Positions 54,595-61,699 of a stretch of DNA of 64,000 nucleotides are shown piece after piece (positions within the stretch are counted from its first letter, which is position 1; every line of letters begins with the position of its first letter). Source of the stretch: Serratia nematodiphila DZ0503SBS1 (GTDB lineage: Bacteria > Pseudomonadota > Gammaproteobacteria > Enterobacterales > Enterobacteriaceae). The translations under genes were made by a program, and so were the position numbers. Below the pieces are notes generated by a model. That model saw only the letters and a list, made by a program, of their open reading frames with translations, searched no databases and was not told where the DNA came from. The DNA lies in assembly GCF_000738675.1 (NCBI RefSeq), contig NZ_JPUX01000001.1, positions 1,550,001 through 1,614,000 of the forward strand, written 5' to 3'.

Positions 54595-55566
54595 TTAGTT
54601 TGAGATTGTCATTACTACTCGGCCTAACACACTAATTTCATCTAGGCTGCAGTCAAAGGACATACCAATGCCGCCAACTCTCACGCGATTTGTCGGTATA
54701 CGAACCAGCGTTCGAATGCTGATTTTTCCTTCAATACTTACCAGCCATTCGCCATCGAAAACTTCATCAAAAGAACGATCGACAATGAACTGCGCTTTGT
54801 CATCTTGGATGCAAACCGGATCGGCGGGGAGCGTTGAAGCAGGCTTGAAAAATACTTTATCTAGTCTCGCCATCCCAGCGTCAATTAATTGGCCATCAGC
54901 CAGCTTTTGACGCTGCAAATGCAACATGCCTAGCTCTTCATCATAGAACTTGCGACCTTTACCAGCCGCGAGCCATTCCAGTGTGGCGCCAGTCTCAGCC
55001 ATGCAGCGAACAACGATGTCAGCAGGAAAATAACCTCTTCGATAACGATTAGCTAGGCTGCTACTGGCAATGCCAAGGTGATCGGCTAATGCTAATTTTG
55101 TCTTGAAACCATAAGCTTCAAGAACCCGATCAAGGGTCTCTGCGCTTCCTTTTGAGAAGTCTATCTGTAGCTTTATGGGGGATTCTGTTATTTGATTTTC
55201 TTCTGATGATTTTTTTTCTTTTTCTGTAGCTTTATGTGAATCTGCATTGTCTTTTTCTTTTTCTTCTTCGGCTGCAGGCTGTTGTGGGGAATTGTTTGGG
55301 TTGGTTTGGCATGGCTCGTCGTTGCTTGATGTTTCACCTTGGCCTGTGGATAGCCACTCTAAGCTCGCGCCGGTTTCTAAAGCACATTTCACTACTATAT
55401 CTGCGGGGAAGATTCCACGTGTTCTGCGGGCTGACATACTACTTGATGCCATATTCAAGTAGTCAGCTAACTGAAGGGAAGTTGTGAAGCCATAAGCCGC
55501 ACACACACGATCCAAAACTTCAGCACTGTTTGTTGGTAACGTAGCCTTTCGTCTTAATTGGGTCAT
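54595..55566 (-). CDS. 186-type CI repressor with tandem N-terminal DNA-binding domains
   Basis: This 323-residue repressor is much longer than 186 CI (about 192). Residues 13-79 and 141-207 are two copies of the phage CI helix-turn-helix domain; both run AEVLDRV/AETLDRV ... AYGF.T ... ASSS ... R.G.FPADIVV+C..ETGA.LEWL. They are joined by a 60-residue charged linker rich in Glu, Lys and Ser. The C-terminal part (about 208-323) is the S24-like oligomerisation domain (DGEWLVSIEG). The copies have diverged, so the duplication is not recent. One chain could span two operator half-sites. It is divergent from cox/apl. Confidence 0.88.
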   Translation of the reverse strand: MTQLRRKATLPTNSAEVLDRVCAAYGFTTSLQLADYLNMASSSMSARRTRGIFPADIVVKCALETGASLEWLSTGQGETSSNDEPCQTNPNNSPQQPAAEEEKEKDNADSHKATEKEKKSSEENQITESPIKLQIDFSKGSAETLDRVLEAYGFKTKLALADHLGIASSSLANRYRRGYFPADIVVRCMAETGATLEWLAAGKGRKFYDEELGMLHLQRQKLADGQLIDAGMARLDKVFFKPASTLPADPVCIQDDKAQFIVDRSFDEVFDGEWLVSIEGKISIRTLVRIPTNRVRVGGIGMSFDCSLDEISVLGRVVMTISN

Positions 55567-55578
55567 TAGAAGGTTGCA

Positions 55579-55656
55579 AACTCGATTTTATCGAGTTATT
55601 CTCCGGTTCGATTGTTAGATAATGTCGAATTTTATTGAATGTTGCCGCATTCAACA
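55579..55656. promoter_or_regulatory. cI/cox intergenic operators (inverted repeats)
   Basis: Two perfect inverted repeats lie between cI and cox: AACTCGAT-ttt-ATCGAGTT (55579-55597) and TTGAATG-ttgccg-CATTCAA (55635-55654). They are the likely targets of CI and Cox/Apl at the lysis/lysogeny switch. Confidence 0.6.
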
Positions 55657-55674
55657 GAACAAGGAGTTTGCCTC

Positions 55675-55896
55675 ATGCGCCCTAACATTACAATTGCCAT
55701 TACAACCCCATATCTGCCTATCGATGAGTATTGCCGTATCACTGGAACCCCTATTGGTACGGCTCGCGACATGGTACGTGACGGTCGGTTGCCTATCCGT
55801 GGCAAGGGTGATAAGCCCAAGTCAAGGGTTGAAATCAACATGGCCGCATTAACTGTGCAGGCTTTAAGTGAATGCAATATTTCGCTTCAGGCGTAA
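55675..55896 (+). CDS. Cox/Apl-like phage regulator/excisionase
   Basis: This 73-residue protein starts the rightward early operon. The segment PIDEYCRITGTPIGTARDMVRDGRLP is a short winged/MerR-like HTH as in P2 Cox and 186 Apl, which repress the lysogenic promoter and direct excision. AAGGAG lies 8 bases before the ATG. Size and position match Cox/Apl. Confidence 0.8.
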   Translation: MRPNITIAITTPYLPIDEYCRITGTPIGTARDMVRDGRLPIRGKGDKPKSRVEINMAALTVQALSECNISLQA

Positions 55897-55926
55897 TTCA
55901 TCTTAATTGTTAGATTGGGGTGAATC

Positions 55927-56175
55927 ATGTTTGATTATGACGTTTCCAAACATCCACATTTTGACATCGCCTGTCGGCAGTTTGCCGTTCGTCACAACCT
56001 CGTAAAGCTGGGTGAGGTTACAGGCATTAAGCCACAGACATTGCGCAACAAGCTAAACCCAGAGCAACCGCACCAGCTCACTTGTGCGGAGCTATTGGCG
56101 CTTATTGGAGGCGCAGATTACCAATGCTCGCAAATCCTCCGCGCGGCCTTCTGCTTTCGTTTGCGAAGAATGTGA
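55927..56175 (+). pseudogene. CII-like regulator, truncated by an internal deletion
   Basis: The first about 57 codons (MFDYDVSKHPHFDIACRQFA, then LRNKLNPEQPHQLTCAELLAL) match the N-terminus of 186-family CII, an activator of lysogenic establishment that is normally about 165-170 residues. From about 56104 the DNA instead encodes, in another frame, the end of a zinc-finger gene, and the CII frame stops after 82 residues. The oligomerisation part is gone, so it is probably non-functional. Confidence 0.75.
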
Positions 56176-56284
56176 CGCTCCGATTCCTGCAGCGCGCCGC
56201 GCAGCAGTTCCCGGCGTTGATACCTGCGTAAGCTGTCAGCAGATCCGCGAGACGCAAAGTCACCTTTACGCGGGGAAGGCATGA
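56084..56284 (+). pseudogene. TraR/DksA-type zinc-finger protein, 5' end lost
   Basis: The C-terminal zinc-finger module is complete: VCEECDAPIPAARRAAVPGV followed by DTCVSCQQIRE, the four-Cys C4 finger of phage TraR/DksA-like proteins. The normal N-terminal helices are missing, and the frame enters from cII DNA near 56104. An internal ATG at 56084 could still give a 66-residue product. The stop overlaps the next small frame (ATGA). Confidence 0.7.
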
Positions 56285-56397
56285 CGGAGTTCTCTATTTT
56301 GTTCGGCCTGCTGGCGTTGCTGGCAGGTCATTTTATTGCGGCTGATTTGAGTGATTCAGAATTTGCACGCAGACCAGAAAATCAAAAATACGATTAA
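56281..56397 (+). CDS. 38-residue phage membrane peptide
   Basis: A short frame overlapping the zinc-finger stop by four bases. It encodes one hydrophobic segment (about 4-21, FSILFGLLALLAGHFIAA) and a charged tail ending RRPENQKYD. The overlap and clean reading suggest it is translated. Function unknown. Confidence 0.5.
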   Translation: MTEFSILFGLLALLAGHFIAADLSDSEFARRPENQKYD

Positions 56398-56406
56398 GGA
56401 TATAAC

Positions 56407-56688
56407 ATGGAAATTAAAATCGGCTCTGAGTTTGTTATCACCAGCGATAACCTGAAATTCATTCTTAATACGGTGAAGGTAGGGAAAACAGGAAAAAGCG
56501 AAGGTCAAGAGCGTTACGAGGCTATCGGCTATTATCCTACGATTAACCAGCTTGTGAACGGCCTTATTCATCACAGCGTCCGCAATTCCAGTGTTAATAG
56601 CATTGCATCACTGGGCGCTGAAATAGGCCGCATTGGCAATTTGTGCCAAGAGGCTTTTGCTGTATGTGAGGCGGCGAAAGTTCAATGA
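56407..56688 (+). CDS. DUF5405-like phage protein
   Basis: This 93-residue protein (MEIKIGSEFVITSDNLKFIL) matches in size and position a small early-region protein found just before gene A in P2-like phages (DUF5405). Role unknown. Its stop overlaps the next start (ATGA). Confidence 0.65.
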   Translation: MEIKIGSEFVITSDNLKFILNTVKVGKTGKSEGQERYEAIGYYPTINQLVNGLIHHSVRNSSVNSIASLGAEIGRIGNLCQEAFAVCEAAKVQ

Positions 56689-57608
56689 GCCAAGCGGCTA
56701 CGGCCTACGCTTACCCATGGAACGAACCGCGCCCGGCAGTTGCCGGGCCGGTGAGACCGCTTACCCGTGAGGAACTCGCTCAGGGGCAAGCTGTTTTAAC
56801 CAATATCCGCCGCCTGCCGCGCTTCCTCAGCGCCATGTTCCTGACGCGTTACACCAACTTGCTCAAGAGCAAAGGGCTGCACGATGCCAACAAATGGCTG
56901 GTATTCCAGTTCGATCGCCGCATCTGGCCGCGCCTGCAAACGGTGAGCGCCAAAAATGCAATGAATCTCACCGCGTCAATGCGGTTTTCTGCTGAAGTCG
57001 ATAACTATGCAGCTCTGCCCGGCATGGATGACAAAGAGTTACGCCGCCTTGCCGATCGGGTGGCCGGTCAACTTCTGCAGAATTATGAAGATTACTGCGA
57101 TGAGTTTGTGGCGGAGAACGGCGGCGATAATGCCGGGCTTTTCGAAGATGCCATCCAATCAGAATTTTATGGCCGCATTGCCGGTATGGCGCGCGCCTTC
57201 AACATCACCCCTATGCACTGGCGCAAATACCGCAAGGGCAAACTGGATGCCCGGTCAGCGATTGCCAGCCTGTCACGGTTGGTTAATTCCGAGTGGTGGG
57301 AACGCCAGTTGAAGGCCCAGCGCACGCGCTGGCGCGAGGCGTTGCTGATCGCCCTGGGTAATGTGAACCGCGGGGCGTCGTCGTATGCCAGTAAGCAGGC
57401 TATTCGGGATGTGAAAGCGCGCCGCCAGTCCAATTTTGATTATCTGAACAGCCGCGAGCTTGAGAACGTCGAAACCGGCGAACGCTTCAGCCTCATCGAC
57501 AAGGTGATGGCAAGTATCTCTAACCCGGAAATTCGTCGTATGGAGTTAATGGCGATGATCGCCGGTGTTGAGCAGGCCGCCGCTAAACAGGCAACAGAGA
57601 GGCCTTGA
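56685..57608 (+). pseudogene. A: Replication initiation protein gpA, N-terminal fragment
   Basis: P2 gpA (about 760 residues) is the rolling-circle nickase. Here only the first 307 residues remain, with clear similarity to P2 gpA: YAWNxPRxAV, RPLTRxE, LPGMDDKEL, FNITPMHWRKYRKG, NSEWWERQLK, YASKQAIRDVKARRQ and NPEIRRMELMAMIAG. The frame then ends at TGA. The middle portion with the catalytic tyrosines is absent, so it cannot nick the origin. Confidence 0.85.
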
Positions 57609-57816
57609 CCCCTATAAGCGTATAGAGCCTGCTGCATCGGCCAGATTGACCTCCGCCGAGCGCGATCGCGTAACCAAAATTTACTCAGAGCTGGCACTAC
57701 ACGGCATCGAGCCGACGCGCTGGGAACTTGAGGCACTGGCGCGCGGCGCTAAAGTCAAATTTGGTGATATTTCAATGCACTATCCAGCGGTTAACGATTG
57801 GGCGGGCTTCCAATAA
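57580..57816 (+). pseudogene. A: Replication protein gpA, C-terminal fragment
   Basis: In the +1 frame relative to the N-terminal fragment, NRQQRGLDPYKR then ARLTSAERDRVTKIYSEL, GIEPTRWELEALARGAKV and YPAVNDWAGFQ match the extreme C-terminus of P2 gpA. About 360-370 codons are missing between the two pieces, with a frame change, so a single internal deletion broke the gene. Confidence 0.8.
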
Positions 57817-57846
57817 TTTCTTGCGCAATTAAATCCGATAGGCATA

Positions 57847-57866
57847 TACTGTATATGTATACAGTA
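57847..57866. promoter_or_regulatory. LexA (SOS) box
   Basis: TACTGTATATGTATACAGTA is an almost perfect SOS box: CTGT-N8-ACAG with an alternating AT core, symmetric except for one central base. It lies 22 bases before a GTG start with a GGAGGGAAA ribosome-binding site. Confidence 0.9.
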
Positions 57867-57887
57867 ATTAAGCATCGGAGGGAAAGG

Positions 57888-58079
57888 GTGCAAGCAGTGG
57901 ATGAAGTGGTTGTTTTAGAAAGAATTGAACTCATCGCCCGTCTGGGGGTTTGCTATGAGAGCCAAGCGAAAGACAAAGACATTGCATTGATATGGATCTC
58001 GGAACTGGCCGGGGAGATGAGAACCAACATTACTCCTGATAGTACTTCAATGATTAAAAAACTAGCTGCTATTTCGTAA
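57888..58079 (+). CDS. SOS-controlled 63-residue phage protein
   Basis: This small protein (VQAVDEVVVLERIELIARLG...) has no signal peptide or membrane span and is mostly helical by appearance. The GTG at 57888 has a strong ribosome-binding site. An upstream ATG at 57858 lies inside the LexA box and would be upstream of transcription. In phage 186 the LexA-controlled gene near the right end is tum, an antirepressor of CI. This gene has the same position and control but is shorter and not recognisably homologous. An antirepressor role is an inference. Confidence 0.7.
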   Translation: MQAVDEVVVLERIELIARLGVCYESQAKDKDIALIWISELAGEMRTNITPDSTSMIKKLAAIS

Positions 58080-58324
58080 TTTATAGGCGACTTAATATTT
58101 TTGCATTCATTAATGGCATCTATGTTTGCGCTGCAAAGAGCGGCTTTAAGCTTATGTTGAATGCTATGGGTGATTTTTTCATTTTCTTATCAATTAGTTA
58201 AGTGGTGTGTTCTGTTTCTTAAGTTAAGTATTTGACATTAAGTTATCTCCACCTTAGTGTTATGATTGCCATGGTTTTTATATTGAGCGTTACATTTTTT
58301 ATTACATAAGGATAGAGGGTTGAA

Positions 58325-59596
58325 ATGATAAAATATGATGTAAGTGAAGTATTTGGATTGACGAGGGACTTGCCTCTTAATTATATCGAGCGTAATGATG
58401 TTGACGTGAAACTTAAGACCGAGTTGAGTGCAAAAAAGCATATAGTTATCTACGGAAGTTCAAAACAGGGAAAAACATGTGTGCGAAAGCATTGTTTAGA
58501 CCCTCAGCAGTATATTCTAGTTCAATGTTCAAACAAATCTGACATTTCAGAGTTGAATAGTAGTATTTTGAAGCGAGCTGGATTTGAAATAACGCAATCG
58601 ACAAAGAAAGGCATGACCGGTAAGAATAAAATCCTAGCATCTATTAAAGGTGGATTATTTGGGACTTTTAGCGCTTCTGCAGGAGGGGAAACGGAGGATA
58701 CTACATCTACAGAAAAAACGACAACTCCACTAGAAATTGATGTAGATGATGTGAACGATGTTATAGCCGCTCTGAAATCAATAAATTTTGATAAAATTAT
58801 CGTGCTTGAAGACTTTCACTATATGCCATTTGAAACACAGAAAGACTTCTCGATAGCATTAAAAGCATTTCATGAAACATCGAGCATAACATTTATTATT
58901 GTTGGTGTTTGGCTCGAAGACAATAGGTTGATCGTTTATAATGGAGATCTCACTGGACGAGTTATATCTGTAAATGCAGATAAGTGGTCAGATGGTGATT
59001 TGGTGAAAGCTATAGATGAGGGGGCTCGATTATTAGGGATATCCTTCAGTCAAGGGTTCAAAAATGACTTGGTTAAATATTGTCTTAAGAGCATATATCT
59101 TGTTCAGGAGGCATGTAGAAGAGCTTGTGTACTAGAAGGAGTTTCTAATGGGCAATCGTCATCAGTAGAGGTTGGTAATAGATGTAGTGCTCAAGATTTG
59201 GTTGCTGAGATTGTTGGGGAACAATCCGCTAGATATAGCTCATTCCTCGTTAATTTTTCTGAAGGATTCCAAGATACTGAACTTGAAATGCATAAGTGGT
59301 TGCTATATCCAGTTTTAAACTCCTCAATTGAGGAGTTAGAAGCAGGGTTAAAATATAGAGATATTAAAGTTGCTTTGCAGACTGTGCATCCACGACAAGA
59401 TAAACTGAACTTGGGTAACGTGACACAGTCGCTACAATCTTCCGCATCTTTGCAAATAAAGAAAAGCATCATGCCAATAATTTTGGACTATGATCAAACG
59501 AATAAAAAGCTGAATGTTGTTGATAAAGGCTTTTTGATTTGGTTACAACATCAAGATATTGAAGAGTTAAAAGGCGATTTAGGTTTACCTAAATAA
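58325..59596 (+). CDS. AAA/STAND-like ATPase, prophage cargo gene (candidate phage defence)
   Basis: This 423-residue protein has Walker A GSSKQGKT (44-51), Walker B KIIVLED (157-163), a sensor-1-like strand ITFIIVGVW (188-196) and a probable arginine finger (TGRV, Arg212). An unstructured Thr/Ser/Glu insert (about 118-138) lies before the second half. The C-terminal region (about 290-423) is helical and winged-helix-like, with no nuclease, protease or TIR motif I can see. Codon use is very AT-rich compared with the phage genes. It occupies the site between gene A and cos where P2 carries tin and old, both phage-exclusion genes. Defence is inferred from position; another NTP-dependent regulator is possible. 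Confidence 0.75.
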   Translation: MIKYDVSEVFGLTRDLPLNYIERNDVDVKLKTELSAKKHIVIYGSSKQGKTCVRKHCLDPQQYILVQCSNKSDISELNSSILKRAGFEITQSTKKGMTGKNKILASIKGGLFGTFSASAGGETEDTTSTEKTTTPLEIDVDDVNDVIAALKSINFDKIIVLEDFHYMPFETQKDFSIALKAFHETSSITFIIVGVWLEDNRLIVYNGDLTGRVISVNADKWSDGDLVKAIDEGARLLGISFSQGFKNDLVKYCLKSIYLVQEACRRACVLEGVSNGQSSSVEVGNRCSAQDLVAEIVGEQSARYSSFLVNFSEGFQDTELEMHKWLLYPVLNSSIEELEAGLKYRDIKVALQTVHPRQDKLNLGNVTQSLQSSASLQIKKSIMPIILDYDQTNKKLNVVDKGFLIWLQHQDIEELKGDLGLPK

Positions 59597-59786
59597 TCAC
59601 TCCGAATGTATCCACTGCTTTCTGCAAATAAGGTGTAACGACCCTAGGCTAGCACCTTGTATGCATGCACTGAATGCATGAATTTGCATGATGATCCGGT
59701 ATTCTTTTTCCCCCCCGCAGCGCCAGCACTGGCGCGGATCGCGCCGGATCATGCAACTGCATTAAAAGCGACATATAAAGCGCGCA

Positions 59787-59805
59787 GGCGAGGCGGGGAT
59801 AGCAT
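59787..59805. other. P2-type cos site
   Basis: GGCGAGGCGGGGATAGCAT differs from the P2 cohesive-end sequence GGCGAGGCGGGGAAAGCAC at two positions, and the TGCGCGC that follows is also shared. It lies between the gene A/cargo end and gene Q, as in the P2 map. This is where terminase (gpP/gpM) cuts. Confidence 0.85.
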
Positions 59806-59961
59806 TGCGCGCAAGCCGTGTTGAACCCCTCCCAAAAGAGCCGCCAGCGTCCCGTCACGGCGATTTATCGCAATACTTGCATGAGAATGGGGTTTGATGT
59901 CGTGGCGCCATGATGGCGCTCTCAGGCGCTTACAGCGCACTGCATAATATCGCCAATCAGT

Positions 59962-60017
59962 GACACCAAAAAACGACACCATAATATTCTTGCAATGGTG
60001 TCATAAAGTGATACTAT
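59962..60017 (+). promoter_or_regulatory. hicAB promoter and operator
   Basis: Inverted repeat GACACCAT-N12-ATGGTGTC (59975-60002) overlaps a -35-like TTGCAA (59990-59995), paired at 16 bases with TACTAT (60012-60017). A direct repeat GACACCAAAAAACG occurs at 59962-59975 and again inside the hicA 5' end (60035-60048). HicB-type autorepression is expected. Confidence 0.6.
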
Positions 60018-60024
60018 ATACCCC

Positions 60025-60279
60025 ATGAACAAACGACACCAAAAAACGCTGTCAGATGTGTTTGCCCGGCCTGTCAACGGTTCTATAAAGTGGTCTGATA
60101 TTGAGGCGCTTTTTACCGCATTAGGGGCGGAAATTCACGAAAGGGAAGGTTCTAGGATCGCGGTGCTGTTGAAAGGTGAAAAAAGAGTCTTTCACCGGCC
60201 ACACCCCAGACCTACCACTGACAAGGGGGCGGTTAACTCCATTCGGATCTGGTTGGATAGCTTAGGAATAAAACCATGA
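60025..60279 (+). CDS. hicA: HicA-family mRNA interferase toxin
   Basis: This 84-residue protein has the HicA double-stranded-RNA-binding-like fold: WSDIEALFTALGAEI, GSRIAVLLKGEKRVFHRPHP (catalytic His in HRPHP) and the closing IRIWLDSLGI. It is a ribosome-independent mRNA-cleaving toxin by family. The stop overlaps hicB (ATGATG). Together they act as a type II toxin-antitoxin module. Confidence 0.88.
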   Translation: MNKRHQKTLSDVFARPVNGSIKWSDIEALFTALGAEIHEREGSRIAVLLKGEKRVFHRPHPRPTTDKGAVNSIRIWLDSLGIKP

Positions 60280-60620
60280 TGAATAATACACTGAAAATTG
60301 ACGGCCATACGGCCGTCATCAACTTCGACCCTGAAATTGAAATGTTCCGGGGCGAGTTTGTCGGGCTGAATGGCGGCGCCGACTTCTACGCCTACAGCGT
60401 GGACGAGCTGAAGAAAGAAGGCGCGATCTCACTCGCGGTCTTTCTCGATGAGTGCCATAAAGACGGCATCGAGCCTTACAAGTCGTACAGCGGCAAAGTA
60501 ACCACCCGCCTGTCGCCGGAACGCCATCAGGCGTTAGCCATTGCCGCACAGGCCACCGGGCAGTCGATTAATGAACTGCTGAATGAAGGTGTTGATCTGG
60601 TTATCGAAAAGCATTCCTGA
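60276..60620 (+). CDS. hicB: HicB-family antitoxin
   Basis: This 114-residue protein has the N-terminal partial RNase H-like HicB domain (GEFVGLNGGADFYAYSVDELKKE) and a C-terminal ribbon-helix-helix domain (TTRLSPERHQALAIAAQATG) that binds the operator. It neutralises HicA by binding and represses the operon. It ends in a hairpin shared with convergent gene Q. Confidence 0.9.
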   Translation: MMNNTLKIDGHTAVINFDPEIEMFRGEFVGLNGGADFYAYSVDELKKEGAISLAVFLDECHKDGIEPYKSYSGKVTTRLSPERHQALAIAAQATGQSINELLNEGVDLVIEKHS

Positions 60621-60636
60621 TCCAGCGCCAACAAAA

Positions 60637-60660
60637 AAGCCGCCAATCACTGGCGGCTTT
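60637..60660. terminator. Bidirectional terminator between hicB and gene Q
   Basis: AGCCGCCA-atcac-TGGCGGCT with A6 on the left and T3 on the right; strongest in the leftward direction, for gene Q. Confidence 0.8.
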
Positions 60661-60664
60661 CTGC

Positions 60665-61699
60665 TTATTCGGTCGGCAACTCATACGGCGCGAATCTAAT
60701 CACCTCTTCACCGATCCAGTCGTTCACCTCCTTCATGCGCTCTTGCAGCGGCGTTAACTCGTTGCGCACAAACACCTGAGCGGCCTTTTTCACGTCCCCG
60801 AAGCCGCCGGTATTGTTCGGGATAATCCCCATCATCTGCGGCGGTACGCGGTGCGCACTTAGCAGATCGTCGCGGCTGGCGTTCTTGATGTTAAAAAAGT
60901 CGTCCTTGGTGGCGACCTCGGACAGCGGCAAAATCTTAATGCCGTCCGGCTTGCCGTTCGGGGCGTACATAAACAAATTGCGGAAATTCCCTAAGCCCTT
61001 GGTGTCACGCATGGCTTGGCGCATTCTGTCAACGTCGCTTGTACTTTGCGCGGCGTCGGTCATATACAGGATGTAACCGGCGTGCGCCCCGTTCTGGTAA
61101 TACTTACGGCGGAACAGTGTCGCCGCCTCATTCAGCCAGGCGGAGTTAAGCGCGCTGAGGTACTCCGGCAGGCCGTACAGTTCCTGATTGATGTCCGGCT
61201 CAATCAGGTGGAAAACGCTGTCGGTCTTGAAGCGGTGCGCCTCTTTCCAGTCCTGCACAAACCAGTAAGCGCCGCGATCCACGCCGCGCCGTGTGTACTT
61301 GGCCGGGGAGGATTTCAGTTGCAGCGGCGCACCGAGGCGGTTTTGACGCTCTTCTAAATAGGCGTTGCCGAACACCAGATAATCCAGCGCATAGCGGCTA
61401 AACTCCTGCTGACTTAACAGCCGGTGTGGGATAAACGTTGACGCTAAAATATTGCGCTTAACGTACATCGGTGAGCTGTGATGCACGGCGGCGCGCACGC
61501 TGCGCGCCAGCCCGTCGAATGAGATCGGCGGTTCGTACCACTTGCCATTGGTCGTGCATTCGATGTAATCCAGAATTTCCCGCTTATCAAGCACCGCGGA
61601 CGGCTCGCCAAAGGTAAACGCCTCAAAATCCTGCTTCTGCTCTGCTGGCTGGGCTGGCGCTGGGGTGGTGAATGCCTTACGGCCTTTGCGCTTGCTCAC
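60665..61699 (-). CDS. Q: P2-type portal protein gpQ
   Basis: This 344-residue protein has the P2 gpQ length. It is the portal vertex through which DNA enters the capsid. Family strings include FTFGEPSAVLDKREILDYIE, the LASTFIPHRLLSQQEFSRYA helix region, QELYGLPEYL and the SAHRVPPQMMGIIPNNTGGF wing motif. I use GTG at 61699, which overlaps the stop of the preceding paralogue (GTGA), so the three leftward genes are coupled. Confidence 0.93.
   Translation of the reverse strand: MSKRKGRKAFTTPAPAQPAEQKQDFEAFTFGEPSAVLDKREILDYIECTTNGKWYEPPISFDGLARSVRAAVHHSSPMYVKRNILASTFIPHRLLSQQEFSRYALDYLVFGNAYLEERQNRLGAPLQLKSSPAKYTRRGVDRGAYWFVQDWKEAHRFKTDSVFHLIEPDINQELYGLPEYLSALNSAWLNEAATLFRRKYYQNGAHAGYILYMTDAAQSTSDVDRMRQAMRDTKGLGNFRNLFMYAPNGKPDGIKILPLSEVATKDDFFNIKNASRDDLLSAHRVPPQMMGIIPNNTGGFGDVKKAAQVFVRNELTPLQERMKEVNDWIGEEVIRFAPYELPTE

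Larger units (their letters stand above)
59597..60024. other. Right-end/left-end junction region of the phage genome (cos, hic promoter)
   Basis: This 428-base stretch has no convincing gene. It contains a TGCATGCACTGAATGCATGAATTTGCAT-type cluster of ATGCA words near 59658-59690, written here only by description, the cos site (59787-59805), and the hicAB operator/promoter (59962-60017). Confidence 0.6.

Noticed and set aside
59649..59982. Overlapping minus-strand frames of 69 and 77 codons near cos
   Set aside because: They cross the cos site and hic promoter, have no ribosome-binding site and no recognisable protein features.
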